A DNA stretch of 64,000 bases, taken from Haemonchus contortus. Lineage: Eukaryota > Nematoda > Chromadorea > Rhabditida > Trichostrongylidae. Where the stretch lies: positions 28,938,145 to 29,002,144 of the forward strand of contig LS997565.1 of the NCBI GenBank assembly GCA_000469685.2. The letters are read 5' to 3'. The translations under genes and the position numbers were made by a program. Positions 21,840-32,640 of the stretch are shown piece by piece. Each line of letters opens with the position of its first letter. Position 1 is the first letter of the stretch. The notes beneath the pieces are model-generated. The model had not been told where the DNA came from, made no database searches, and worked only from the letters and a program-made list of their open reading frames with translations.

Positions 21840-24800
21840 TACGACGCTTATATGATCGCCAGTCGGGCCGTCAGGCTAACGACGGGCTTCCTTCCTTCCT
21901 ATGGGTTCACCCAGCGCTCCTCCTTTCTGTTAGAAATTTGCTATACGTAAATAACACTTCGGACTCTCCTTTTTCTTTGAAAGCTCTACACACTCAGCAT
22001 TAGCTTCGAACTGAGAGCGATTTTTTCTTTAAGCCATCTTCGCTGTGTCCGAATAGAACATCGTATAATATCACAAAGGCGATTGTTCACAGAAAAGAGA
22101 CTTCATTGAGGCTTAGGACTGAGGCTACTATGTTAGCTACCATCAATGTTCTAAACCAACTCCTTGCGCCTTCAAGTTTAAACGGTCTGGGTCCGAACGA
22201 ACAGTATTTATTCACGCCCCGCCCTTTGGGTTGGAGTTAAGTCCCGCAACCTATGATCAGTGTACCTATCCTGCCTCCTGTATTCCTACCAAGTCGCTTT
22301 AGGTTCATTTTGACATTTCTCTGTAAGCCCCGCCCCTGAGGGCAGAGTCCGGCCCTGACACCCACGCGAGGTTTCCATCCTGCCAACTGTACTGCTACCA
22401 AATTTGAGCACTCTAGGTCCACGGGACAGGAGTTATGGTTTTCCGCTCCAACTCCATCCACTGTGGGCGGGTTCCGGTCCTGCCCCCACCATGAGTGTTC
22501 ACAGCTGACGCCAAGCTCTCCTCCTTCTTGGGGCAAAGGGACTTTGCCCGAAAAACATCAAACTAATGAAATTCTTCTCCCTTTTTTCTGGGTTATTTCG
22601 CTGTTTCGCTGTGCGAGAATATAGACTATCAAATGCCTTCAAGGATGTCCCTCCTATTCTCTACGGATACATCATTAAAGGTGAATCTAACATTATTAGC
22701 GGTCGCAAAGAGAAACCGTGATCTTCCACTTAATCGCAAACTCTGGTGGGTAGCGGTCGTAATCTAATAGCGGGAAGTGAACCAAATTCATCTCCTTATA
22801 ATCACACAACTTACCCTTCTTGTCGAATGAAACATATCAAAAAGTCAAAGCTAGATCGTAAATAACAAAGGCGCTAGGAGGTAATTGGTGAGTGGATTGT
22901 CTTCTCTATCAAGGAAGGTCTTTCAGGGCGTGGGACGCTTTTTGAAAATGGTTGTTTGCATGGTATAGGGGCATGAGCACTGAGTATAAAACTATGGTCC
23001 ATTTCCGCTAAATGGCCTTCTGAATGCCAAAAAACGACTGAAAACGATTGTGTCAGAAATCGCCGTTTTAACCCATTCAGCGTCGTTTGTTTCATTCATG
23101 GCGTCGACTGTCCGTACAGTAGAAGGCGCCAGTTGATTGCGCGTTGAAAATAACGTGAAAGGTAGCCAAAAAAGGGGGCCACATGTTGAAAAGTGCGGGG
23201 AAGTTTCATATAAGCTCTCTACGGTTAAGCTGCCAGCAGCGTCGGATGGCGTGGTGGGTACGATGTGGACTTCGAGGATGGACGGCTAGGATGGGTTGGT
23301 GGTTCGGGTTTTCAGGGTTTTGACGTTTTTGTATTTTATGCTTCCACCTCCAGATTGGCTCCATATTGCACCAGGGCCAAAGAGAGTGCCAGACTGGTCA
23401 TGGTCGTGACCAGGACCAGCCAGGCATATAACCTCTACAACCCGTTAGAGTTTGTTGTGTGACGCACTATCAGTGATCAGTGAAGGAGCTTCCATGCTCA
23501 ACACTCCCACCAGTCCTCCGTTCCTACCTCCGAGTCTTCCTTTCCTACCCCCCCCCCCCCCCTCAACTTCCTCACGTAGTTTGTAGTCAAAAAACTCGAT
23601 ATCATATCATCTGGTCTTCGGACATTGTATGGACATTGCACAGTCCATACGATTAATGCTATGGACAGTAATGGTTTGATTATTGTTTTATTTCGACCGA
23701 ATTCCTTCAAAACTGATGAAAGGCTCATCTTATTCCGATGATTTCACCGTTTTCCACCTTAGCGTTGATCACGCGCCGTTAAAGGGTTTTTGTCCTGAGT
23801 TCTGGTTGGTCACCTCCATTTCCTTCTCTCCTCACGATCAGTCACTCATCTTCTGCAGTCACCTCGACTTCAGCAATGTCCTTCTTGTTCGTGTCCTGCC
23901 AGCCCTTCATACGGACGCGAAGTTAGGGGATCGTAGGTTGGGAACGGGTATCGCCGAAACCCTTCATCCAGTCATCATCTAGTGATCCAGCGCTAGAATG
24001 ATTTCCTTCAGGGCTGACAGCTTTTTATATCAAGCCTAATGCTCATGGATGCTTCAGCAAGAAGATGAATTGAAAGAGAGTCTGATTGGTTCTCCCACAG
24101 GAGTCCGTGGTGGACGCCCAGAGGAAGGTCGGAATCGGGAATCCTGTTGCCTTTGCATTGACGAACGAGGTCGAGGACAGCTCCCATCAAATAGGAACCA
24201 TATTATAGGGTTCGGACTCCCCATTACAACACTTATTTAGTGTGAATTTAACAGGCACCTTTATACTACTGGGAGTGTGAAGCCTGGAAGCCCCTCAACT
24301 TATAGCGCTCCACACAACGAATTCTAACGGTCACGACCATGACCAGTCAGGCACTTGCTTTGGCCCTGGTGCAATATGGAGCCAATCTGGAGGTGGCAGC
24401 TTAAAATGCAAAAACGGCAAAGCCCGGAGTTTCCGAACCATCAACCCATCCTAGTCGTCCTTCCTCGAAGTCCACATCGCTACCCACCACACCATCCGAG
24501 GCTGCTGGCAGCTTAACCGTGGAGAGCCTATATGAAACTTCCCCGCACTTTCCAACATGTGGGTCCCTTTCTTGGCTACCGCTCACCTTATTTACAAAGC
24601 GCAGTCAACTGGCGCCTTCTACTGTACGGACAGTCGACGCCATGAATGAAACAAACGACGCTGAGTGGGTTAAAACGGCGATTTCTGACAAAATAGTTTT
24701 CAGTCGTTTTTTTGCATTCAGAAGGCCATTTAGCGGAAATGGACCATAGTTTTATACTCAGTGCTCATGCCCCTAAACCATGCAAAAACCATTTTTAAAA

Positions 24801-25490
24801 AGCGTCCCACGTCCTGAAAGACCTTCCTTGTAAGGCCTCTTCTATTGTCAGTGTTCCCATCCTACCTCCTCCTATTGATTTTGCTCCCCAAGTCCACGGG
24901 ATCAGGAGTTATGGATTTCCACTCATCTATTTCGCAGAAACCTGTCCCTTGGGGACTCACCATAAGTACTACTCACCATAAGTGTTCCCATACTGCCGCC
25001 TGCCTCTTACCAAGTTTGAAGGCCCGAGAGCCAAAGTGAGAATTTTGGAGCAAATCTCGCCTTCTATGAGCGGGGTCCGGTCCTCCCACCTAAGATAAAT
25101 GTTCCCATCCTGCCGCCTGTACTCCTGCCAAGTTTGAATGCCCTAGGGCCAAGTCGACTATTTCGGCGCAAAACCCCTCCCCCTGTGCACGGAGTCCGGT
25201 CCTGCCAACTATAAGTGTTCTCCTCCCGCCTCGGTACTCCTACCAAGCTTGAACGCTCTAAGTCTACGGGGACAGGACTTATGAATTTGCTGCCCAAAAT
25301 TTCTAACGCGCACTCCCTGCCCCCTGTGAACGGAGTCCGGTCTTGCCACCAACCGTAAGTGTTCTCCTCCTGCCTCCCGTACCCCTACCAAGTTTGAACG
25401 CTCTAGGTCCACGAGAGTTATGAATTTCCGGAGAGACACACACACACCGACACACCAACAGACACACTTAGCGAATCATATAAAGTAGGG
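21840..25490 (-). repeat. Composite repeat copy 2, split by a foldback insertion
   Basis: In reverse orientation relative to the 37.2-38.6 kb copy. The block with GCCAGTCGGGCCGTCAGGCT starts it at 21850. GC-rich units lie at 22230-22540, and the GAAATTCTTCTCCCTTTTTT and AAAGTCAAAGCTAGATC blocks at 22560-22860. After the inserted element (22909-24830) it resumes with AGGCCTCTTCTATTGTCAG. Three or four tandem ~145-bp GC-rich units follow (24840-25430), and it ends in the CA-rich tail at 25440-25490. Confidence 0.75.
22909..24830. mobile_element. 1.92-kb foldback transposon inserted in composite repeat copy 2
   Basis: Ends TCAAGGAAGGTCTTTCAGG and CCTGAAAGACCTTCCTTG are inverted. The inverted arms run about 560 bp (22909-23465 and about 24290-24830) around a loop of about 820 bp. 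TA is present on both sides (22907-22908 and 24831-24832). The homologous site near 37865 lacks the element. The loop holds a C15 run and one open frame (23683-23982) without recognisable homology, so the element is probably non-autonomous. Confidence 0.8.
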
Positions 25491-25569
25491 TCAGGGGGGC
25501 TATGCACGCGTTAGCGGGCATAAGCGCACGACCGCTCATCTGCGATGGAGCCATTCAGCGGAATATCTG

Positions 25570-25930
25570 ATGTATCAAAATGATTCTAGCCCCACCCATC
25601 TTAGTGAAAACTCCGCCAATTCCAAGGATTTGGGCTCATTCCTTTCAATACCCCCAGTCGCTCTTTTCCCGTGTTCTAGAACTTTTTGAACGAATTTATG
25701 AATTTTTGGTCTTAGCCTCGCCCACTCCGAGTATTTGGCCTTATTCCTTCCACCACCTCTAACCTTTCTTTTCCCGCATTCTAGCACGTTACTGAAAGGA
25801 GTTGTGAACTTCCGATCATAGCCCCACCCACCTTAGCGCAAACCATGCCCCTCCAATAATATGATCGCACTCATTTTGTTACCTCCAACGGCTCATTTTC
25901 CGCAATCTAGAACGTGTTTGAACAGAGTTA
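25570..25930 (+). repeat. Isolated units related to the 33-kb satellite
   Basis: Three degenerate units show GCCCCACCCA(T/C)CTTAG, ATTTGG(C/G)C and CCGCATTCTAG(C/A)AC(G/T)TT, the same text as the 127-bp satellite at 32.6-33.9 kb. Confidence 0.6.
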
Positions 25931-25979
25931 TGACAGGAACTAATAATATAGCGTGATAATGAACTGTAAAAAGCAAGCG

Positions 25980-26160
25980 ACTACGCTCTTCGTGTTAACA
26001 GAGGAATCTTGGCATACACACACATAAACACACATGCACGCACATACACACATACGCACATATACACACACCAGGCGGCTACGCACGCTCTCGCGCGCGC
26101 TAAGGCCTCTAGCCATGAGAGACGGAGCCGCATGAGCTGATTTTCATTATAGACCTTTGT
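25980..26160 (+). repeat. CA-rich microsatellite followed by a conserved GC-rich block
   Basis: An interrupted ACAC/ACAT tract (26016-26081) runs into GGCGGCTACGCACGCT and CTCTAGCCAT…GACGGAGCC (26083-26133). The same block recurs at 32113-32172 and, more diverged, at 25498-25555. Its function is not recognised. Confidence 0.55.
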
Positions 26161-26950
26161 CGGTTTATGAGTTTTCGCTCGAACCTCACTTCCTGTGGGC
26201 AGAGTCTGGTCCTGTCACCCACATTAAGTTTTCACATCATGACGCCTGTACTTCTACCGAGTTTGAACTTCCTAGGTCCATGGGGACAGGAGTTATGAAT
26301 TTTCGCGCAAACCCCGCCCCTTGTGGGCGGAGTCTGGTTCTGCCACCCACCATAAGTTTTCACATCATGGCGCCTGTACTCCTACCAAGTTTGAACTTTC
26401 TAGGTCCATGGGAACCGGAGTTATGGATTTTCGCATATAAATGTAAGAAGGGATGTGAGCTTCGAGGCACGCTCCGCCCATTGTGGGTGGGCCTCCGCTG
26501 ACGTCATTTATACTGGAGACACCTTCGACAATGCTTCTCCCACACCAACTTTTTGCTGCTCTGTTGGCTTTCTCCAAACCGAGTTATAAATGTTTTCATA
26601 AAGCATTGCATTTTTGGAGGACGCCCCGCCCATCAGGGGTGAGTCTCCCCAATTTGATTACACTTACCAATGCACACCTCTAGCCACCTTCAAACCCCAG
26701 TTTTGAAGCCGTCTTGTTACTGAATTTGAAATCGTGGTCCTCAGTGCAGCTCATTTCGATGCACGCCACGCCCACTGTGGGCGGGGCTCTGCCAAGCTGA
26801 TGTGTGCTTTACACTTCTCGGGACCTGGCCCACCCATCCCACACTTGACCCGGTCTCGCCAGGGTCCGGGAACTACACACGCCGCCCCCGCCGCGTATCG
26901 CAGGATTGCGATGGAAGATTGGAGCGCGCAATTTGTGAGGTAGGGAGTCC
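26160..26950 (-). repeat. GC-rich repeat array
   Basis: Two ~135-bp units (26165-26300 and 26300-26440) share TTTTCACATCATG(A/G)CGCCTG and CTAGGTCCATGGG. They are followed to 26950 by other GC-rich repeat text, including ACGCCACGCCCACTGTGGGC (26763), which also occurs near 33930 and 34220. Confidence 0.6.
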
Positions 26951-27279
26951 TTTAATTATTTGAATTGGCTCACCGCTTTCTTCAATTTCAATGCAGTCTT
27001 CATCGCCGCTTACCTAGGAGAAGTCATTTTAATTAATCAAGTCTAATAAACATAAAAACTAAAAAGAAACAGAAGAAAAAACGATAAAATCCAATGAAAA
27101 AGCAAGGCAATCAACGAAAAATATTGCGTCATATCGATTGGCGGGGGGGGGGGGGGCGGGGTGAGTACGGTAATTGCAGTGACATTTGCCGCATGCCGCA
27201 AGGGAGAATGCCGCGATAGGGGAGAAGTTCCGTTACATGTCTCACCAGGCTGATCTAAAGGAGCTAAGAAATTTCGTGA

Positions 27280-27345
27280 CAGACATACAGGCGACAGACA
27301 GACAGACAGACTAAGCGCTTCATAGTAAGTAGGATAAACACACGT
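27280..27345 (+). repeat. GACA microsatellite with the shared terminal motif
   Basis: (GACA)n at 27285-27310 is followed by CTAAGCGCTTCATAGTAAGT and AGGATA, a diverged form of the tail found at the ends of the composite repeats. Confidence 0.6.
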
Positions 27346-27351
27346 ACACAC

Positions 27352-27807
27352 ACATGCTACGTAAAAATCTGGCGGCGTCTGCGAAATTTGCTGTGGGACC
27401 GCAATACCGTAACCCGCGCTCATGTGCTTAGTTGCAGCTGGCCTAAATTTTGTTAAATATATTATTTTTTTTGTGTTTTCCTTTGTTTCAGTCAGTCGCG
27501 TCTAGGTGACGTTCAGCTCGCAACATAGAATTTTCGATAAACTGTTTGATTCCCTTCAGTGTCCCAAATGTAACATTGTAACATTAACAAATCAACTTCC
27601 TTAGGTTTATTTTCGAATTCTACAAATGATTGTTTTGTGAGGTTTCTTGTTCAAATCCGATATGAAGAGCGTTGCACACTGTTTTTCATGTTGTCATCGG
27701 AAGTACTCATTATATTTCAGGCTTTTTTGTGGTAGACAGTGCGAGCGGGTTACGGTATTGCGGTCCCACAGCGAATTCCGCAGACGCCGCCAGATTTTTA
27801 CGTAGCA
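27352..27807. repeat. Foldback pair with ~68-bp arms
   Basis: ACGTAAAAATCTGGCGGCGT (27359) and GGGACCGCAATACCGTAACC on the left arm are matched by exact complements at 27737-27805. The loop of about 315 bp contains a T-rich stretch with no coding content. A G14 run lies upstream at 27143-27156. Confidence 0.75.
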
Positions 27808-27930
27808 TCGTACACACATGCACACATACGCATGGACACATGCACACACATACACATACTCACGCACACACAAACATTTCCGGGAGGACAAACGCACAGT
27901 GATACACACATACATAATACGGGTGTGTGT

Positions 27931-28170
27931 CAAGTCGTGCGTCCGAGGATGCGCGCGGCAAATTGCGTGGCGAAGTTCGTAACTATTTGGACGACTATGG
28001 CGCCCATCATTGGGGCCCAAATTTGAAGTTGAGGAAATTAGAAGGATCATCTGACTCTACTAAACTACTCTACTTTGAGTTTGTGCCTTGAAAATTGGCG
28101 TCAGAGTCGTACAAATCTTCACGAACTTCGCCGCGCAAGTTGCCGCGCGCTTCCTCGGACGCACGACTTG
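27931..28170. mobile_element. Foldback MITE family copy 1 (240 bp)
   Basis: A near-perfect palindrome. The left arm starts CAAGTCGTGCGTCCGAGGAT and the right arm ends CTCGGACGCACGACTTG. The core is GATCATCTGACTCTACTAAA. The arms carry GCGCGCGGCAAATTGCG and AAGTTCGTAACTATTTGG. Confidence 0.85.
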
Positions 28171-28184
28171 ACCGTCCCCCACAT

Positions 28185-28305
28185 AATACACATACATATA
28201 CATACGTACACACCTGCATACATACACATATACATACATTCACATACACCCAAACACAAACACCAACAGATACACTGAGTGGATAATATAAGTGGGAATA
28301 TTGAG
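28185..28305 (+). repeat. (CATA)n microsatellite with the shared terminal motif
   Basis: About 75 bp of ACATACAC variants is followed by CACCAACAGATACACTGAGT and GGATAATATAAGTGGGAATA. This is the same tail as on the composite repeats, but here it follows a foldback MITE. Confidence 0.65.
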
Positions 28306-28512
28306 CGGTTGAGTTGCTAAAGAGACGTATAAACAACAGCGAGAGACGACAAAAGTAGTAAAAAGATGGATAAAAGAATGACGACTCATTAGTTGCTAGA
28401 ATCAAGCAGCATCAATGTAAAGTATCATTGCATCGTAGAAGGAACATTCAATCCGGGACAGTTGTACGTCTATTGCATTTCACTTTTATTTAGTTTTTTG
28501 GGGGACGGAACT

Positions 28513-28745
28513 TACGTGCGTCCGAGGATGCGCGTTGCAAATTGCGCGGCGAAGTGCATGGCGGTTCGAACGTCCCTGGCGCCTAACATTTGAGCCCGAA
28601 TTTGAAGTAGAGTAGATTAGTATGGTCAGCTGATCCTACTTATCTACTCTACTTAAAGTTTGTGCCCCAATAATAGACACCAGAGCCGCTCGAATCGCCA
28701 CGCACTTGACCGCGCAAATTGTCGCGCGCATCCTCGGATGCACGT
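28513..28745. mobile_element. Foldback MITE family copy 2
   Basis: The left end is ACGTGCGTCCGAGGATGCGC and the right end GCATCCTCGGATGCACGT. The centre is GGTCAGCTGATCCTACTTAT. Arm divergence is higher than in copy 1. Confidence 0.8.
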
Positions 28746-28759
28746 ATGTACCCATACCC

Positions 28760-29030
28760 GTTTTTTGAGGTATGGGTACACTCCCAAAACTGGATGAGCG
28801 CGGCAAATCGCGCGGCATCTTTGTGACGATTTAAACAACATTAGCGCCTATCATTTGGGCCCAATTTCGAAGTACAGTCGGTTAGTACGATCATCTGACC
28901 ATACTAATGTACTCTACTTCATGTTTGCGCCCCAATAGGTGTCAAAAGTCGTCCTAAACGCCACGAATTTCGCCGCGCCATTTGCCGCGTCCATCCAGTG
29001 CTGGGTGAATGTCCCGTCCCCCAGGTTCTT
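28760..29030. mobile_element. Foldback MITE family copy 3, alternative outer ends
   Basis: Inner arms match the family (GCGGCAAATCGCGCGGC, ACTCTACTTCATGTTTGCG). The outer ends use the CCAGTGCTGGGTGAATGTCC type that is also found on the copy at 31.7 kb. Confidence 0.75.
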
Positions 29031-29209
29031 GTAGGAACCGGGTGCTCGTACCAAGTATTCGTTACTGTCATACCAATGCTAAGGACATAATTAACGTTCC
29101 AGTTTTTCCTTGCGATTCTGAGCAGTTTGGCGGTAATTTTATTCGCCACAACAATAAACGAGTTGCACTTGCTTGCACTCATACCAGCTGTCAATGTGAA
29201 AACCTAAAA

Positions 29210-29655
29210 CGAAAATTCAGTCCGGCACTCGGCTCTTACAGTAACCCCCTGGCTTACCCCACCACCCACTCCCGGGAGGACGTGCGATTCGTGCGATTTC
29301 GGGTGCGCACGGCAAATTGCGCGGCGAAATTCGCGATGATTCAAACAACTCCTGCGCCTTTTATTGGAGCACAAACTTGAAGCAGAGTAGATCAGTAGGA
29401 TTAGTTGACCATATCCAACTATTCTTCTTCAAGTTTGTGCCCCATTAATAGGCGCCAGAGTCGTTCGAATCGCACCGAGTTTCGCCGCGCAATTTTCCGC
29501 GCGCACCCAGAATCGCACGAATCGCACCACACCCCACACTCCCGCGTCCTTGCCCAGAGCGTCTTTTCGACGCGTCGTATATGTGACGGGTAAAAATTTA
29601 CGAGTTAACACGTGCCGGATTACTGTAAGAGCCGAGTGCCGGACTGAATTTTCGT
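29210..29655. mobile_element. Foldback MITE family copy 4 with extended outer arms
   Basis: The family core (about 29280-29530) is wrapped by a further inverted pair, CAGTCCGGCACTCGGCTCTT at 29218 and its complement at 29625-29645. The palindrome is about 445 bp in all. Confidence 0.8.
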
Positions 29656-29659
29656 GCCT

Positions 29660-30430
29660 GTATGTAAAAACACTAGTCGGTTACTATACAATAAAGTGCA
29701 ACGCAAAAATAGTTATAAGCGCTCGAAATGGCTTCGAGTTTAAGCTCGCATGGATGGTCTTGTCAAATTAGTTCAAATTCCACATAAAGTTTCAAATGGT
29801 GAGAAAAGATAAACAGTGAAATATACTATGGAAAGCAAAGCAGTACCCTGCTGAACCCTATGAGCAATCAAGTGTTAAAGCTGTAAATAATTGATATGTT
29901 GAAAGAAGCGAGACATTCTGAATGTATTTCGCTAATGTGGTTAGATCATATATGGTGTGATCAACGGCCCACACCGAGATCAGCTGCTTTTAGACTTCAA
30001 CGGCCGGCGTTGGCTGGCCACGTAATGACAACGCTGGACAGATTGCGTTCAAGGCCGCGTGCCTCGTGCAGGCGCGTGACCCATCTGTGTCATGCGTTGT
30101 TAACAAGTGGCCAGTGCCGTCGGTTCGGCTGTGTCGTTCAAGTCTGAAAGCAGCCATGCTGCCGGCCAGTGCCACTCCCAACAGCTTTTCAATGGAAAGC
30201 GTAATATTAATGCAATTGCTAGTAGTACACCCAGACCGCGCAACGAAATGGAGAGTAGGTTAACTGAAAAGGCAGATCCAAGAAGAAAAAACCAGAACCA
30301 AGAAAATATGCTTTTGAAAGGCTTATGATTAGGATTTTATTCTAAGGAACGCAAGAACATGAAAAACGAAAAACACGCAAAAACTAAGCATACGAGAAGA
30401 ATAATTTTGCGCATTAAAGGACCTATTTAT
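29660..30430. other. No recognised feature
   Basis: A moderately GC-rich stretch (29960-30190) has overlapping short open frames on both strands. It shows no domain, no inverted repeat and no match elsewhere in the window. Confidence 0.35.
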
Positions 30431-30920
30431 AGCTTCCGGTGAAAATGGGGTGGTGCTAAGTGGGTTGGGGGTGCCACGCGGCGGCGCGGCACCCTTTCTC
30501 GTCTGGCGCCTCCCTAGCGAGATAGTAGAGAAGGATGAGTAGTCGAGCCCGTAATAGTTTTTAGGGACATTTCATAGATTTTTTTTGTGTTATAACTTTG
30601 TACTTTCACCTAATTCTAGGAAGGGAGCACCGGGGTGGGTGAGCCTATAGGACGTTCAATTCTTATCTCATCTCAGCTTTTTGCACGAGATAACCTTACT
30701 CACCCCGGAACCCCTCCCCTTCTTAAAATAGGGTTTTATCGGCTCGGAAGAAGAATATCCACAATATGCAAGCATATCAACATGTGTCAAGAGTTAGTTT
30801 GTTCTAAATCACGAAACACATTAGTAAAACCTCACCATTCCTTCCCAGACTCAGGCCCACTACTATCTCGCTAGAGAGGCGCCAGACGAGAAAGGGTGCC
30901 GCGCCGCTCTGAGGGCGCGC
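30430..30920. mobile_element. Second foldback family, copy 1
   Basis: GTGCCACGCGGCGGCGCGGC / ACCCTTTCTCGTCTGGCGCC on the left (30470-30515) is inverted at 30865-30912. The loop contains TTATCTCATCTCAGCTTTTT and GCACGAGATAAC, shared with the next copy. Confidence 0.7.
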
Positions 30921-31110
30921 GCGGCAAAGTTCGTGACGATTTGGACGACTCTAGAGCCTATCATTAGGGCCCAAATTCGAAGTGGAGTGGATTAGAAGGA
31001 TCATCCGACCCTAATAAACTACTCTACTTCGAATATGTGCCCGAAAATTGGTGTCAGAGTCGTACAAATCGTCACGAAATTAACCGCACAAGTTGCCTCG
31101 GACGCACTTG
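30900..31110. mobile_element. Foldback MITE family copy 5
   Basis: Left arm GAGGGCGCGCGCGGCAAAGT, centre GGATCATCCGACCCTAATAA, right arm ACCGCACAAGTTGCCTCGGA. The left end overlaps the end of the preceding foldback, so the two are nested or abutting. Confidence 0.75.
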
Positions 31111-31119
31111 GTGCCCGTA

Positions 31120-31515
31120 GTGAAAATGGAGTTGGGGTGGGGGAGGCAATGCCTTGTTCTATCACTGGCGGCAAGAGCGCAGAAAAGGAAGAGTAGCCGA
31201 AATAATGGTTCTTAGGAACGTTCCAAACGTCATAGCTTTTTTATGTTATAATTGTGAACTTTTCAGCTGATTCTTGGAGTGGGAGGAGGCCTGGACGAGC
31301 CAATTGGACCTTCAATTTTTATCTCATCTCAGCATTTTGCACGAGATAACAATCTCACCCACCCTCCCCTTCTTCAAGTTAGGTAAAAAATCTTCTTTTG
31401 GCTAAAAAGCATATCAATGAAAAAGTGAAGTTGGCTACCCCTCCTTCTCTGCGCTCTGGCCTTCAGTGATTCGAAAGGGCGCTGGGCCCCCAACTACATT
31501 TTCACCTACTTTCCT
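31120..31515. mobile_element. Second foldback family, copy 2
   Basis: GTGAAAATGGAGTTGGGGTG (31140) pairs with the complement of CCCCCAACTACATTTTCACC (31488). AGCGCAGAAAAGGAAGAGTA pairs near 31440-31460. The loop repeats the CTCATCTCAGCATTTTGCAC text of copy 1. Confidence 0.7.
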
Positions 31516-31580
31516 TTAGTTCCTTTGGAACATGAAGAGCGGGAGTAGGGGCTTGCGGTTCCAGTAGGTTTCCAGGATTA

Positions 31581-31685
31581 GCGTCCCAGGATACCATCCT
31601 GCTGAGAGATCGCAGAGAAGGTGCGAAAATCACGCGTTTTCGCACCTTCTCTGAGCTCTCTTAGCAAGACAGTATCTTGGGACGC
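31581..31685. repeat. Long near-perfect hairpin
   Basis: GCGTCCCAGGATAC at 31581 pairs with GTATCTTGGGACGC ending at 31685. The inner stem AGAGAAGGTGCGAAAA / TTTTCGCACCTTCTCT is perfect, with a 7-base loop (TCACGCG). The stem is about 49 bp in total with few mismatches. Confidence 0.9.
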
Positions 31686-31699
31686 CACGTGTGGCGGAA

Positions 31700-31990
31700 C
31701 TTCTCCCCGAATTCTGGGTATGGATACATTCACCCAGAATTGGATGGACGCGGCAAACCGCGCGGCGAAATTCGTGGTGATTAAAACGGCTTTGGCGCCT
31801 ATCATTGGGGCACGGGTTTCAATTAGATTGGATATGTGGAGCCAGGTGGTGCTACTCATTTATCCCATTTCAAGTTTGTGCCGCAATGATGGGCGCCGCA
31901 GTCGTTTTAACCACCACGAATTTCGCCGCGCGGTTTGTCGCGTCTATCCAGTTCTGGGTGAATGTTCCGTCCCCCTCCCCCCGAATTCGC
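31700..31990. mobile_element. Foldback MITE family copy 6
   Basis: Left GGATACATTCACCCAGAATT and GGATGGACGCGGCAAACCGC pair with ATTTCGCCGCGCGGTTTGTC and CCAGTTCTGGGTGAATGTTC on the right. The arms are among the least diverged in the family. The copy sits directly beside the 31.58-kb hairpin. Confidence 0.8.
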
Positions 31991-32109
31991 ATGGCCTGCG
32001 GCAGCGCTTCCGCGGCGACTGCCTTATACTACTACAGCGCATTCGGATCTTTCCGTTCATAGCAGGTCGCGATCGAGTGCGGCGAACGCGACACGCCGTT
32101 CATGGAGAA

Positions 32110-32640
32110 TACCAGGCGGCTACGCACGCTATTGCGCGGGCTGGGGGCTCTAGCCATACGGGACGGAGCCACGTAAGCTTCTAATTTTCGTTAAGAACCT
32201 TTATCATCTGAGCCTCTTCCCTGACACTTCGTAGCGGCCATCATTTTTTTTTGGGATGTGAAATGGGGTTGTATGCGGCCATGAAGAGTACTCCGATGTA
32301 TCCAAATCAGATACCTCTGCAGTCCATGTAGTCGAAGAAACTCTGTGTAGTTTGGGCTGTGTGTGGCCATGAACACTAACCTTGAAGCAACAGCCCCTTT
32401 GGGTAGTTGTAGGGGTTTACACGTCTCTACAGTGTACGCACCTGTGTGACCGGGCTATTGTAGAATTCATTTAATGAGGACTGAAGTCAATGTAGCGCGT
32501 TTGCTCTTGCGTAGAAGGGACTACTGTGGGTGGAACCGTGGATACCAAATTTAAAAAAATTATAGTCTAAGTTTTGAAAAAGTCCAGTGGTATCCCCTAG
32601 TTGTACACCTATGTGGTCAGGGTTAGTGTGAAGGACAGGT
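32110..32640. other. Conserved GC-rich block, then unrecognised sequence
   Basis: 32113-32172 repeats the GGCGGCTACGCACGCT…GACGGAGCC block of 26.1 kb, including its AT-rich continuation (TAATTTTCGTTAAGAACCTT). From 32200 to 32640 no repeat, ORF or structure was recognised. Confidence 0.45.

Noticed and set aside
25040..25440. CRISPR-like direct repeats
   Set aside because: Units are ~145 bp, contiguous, without spacers, in a eukaryotic intergenic repeat; no cas genes.
31621..32184. A 187-codon plus-strand frame (and the similar one at 5901-6464)
   Set aside because: The first reads straight through a hairpin and a foldback MITE. The second is the antisense shadow of LINE coding sequence. 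Length is a by-product of base composition.
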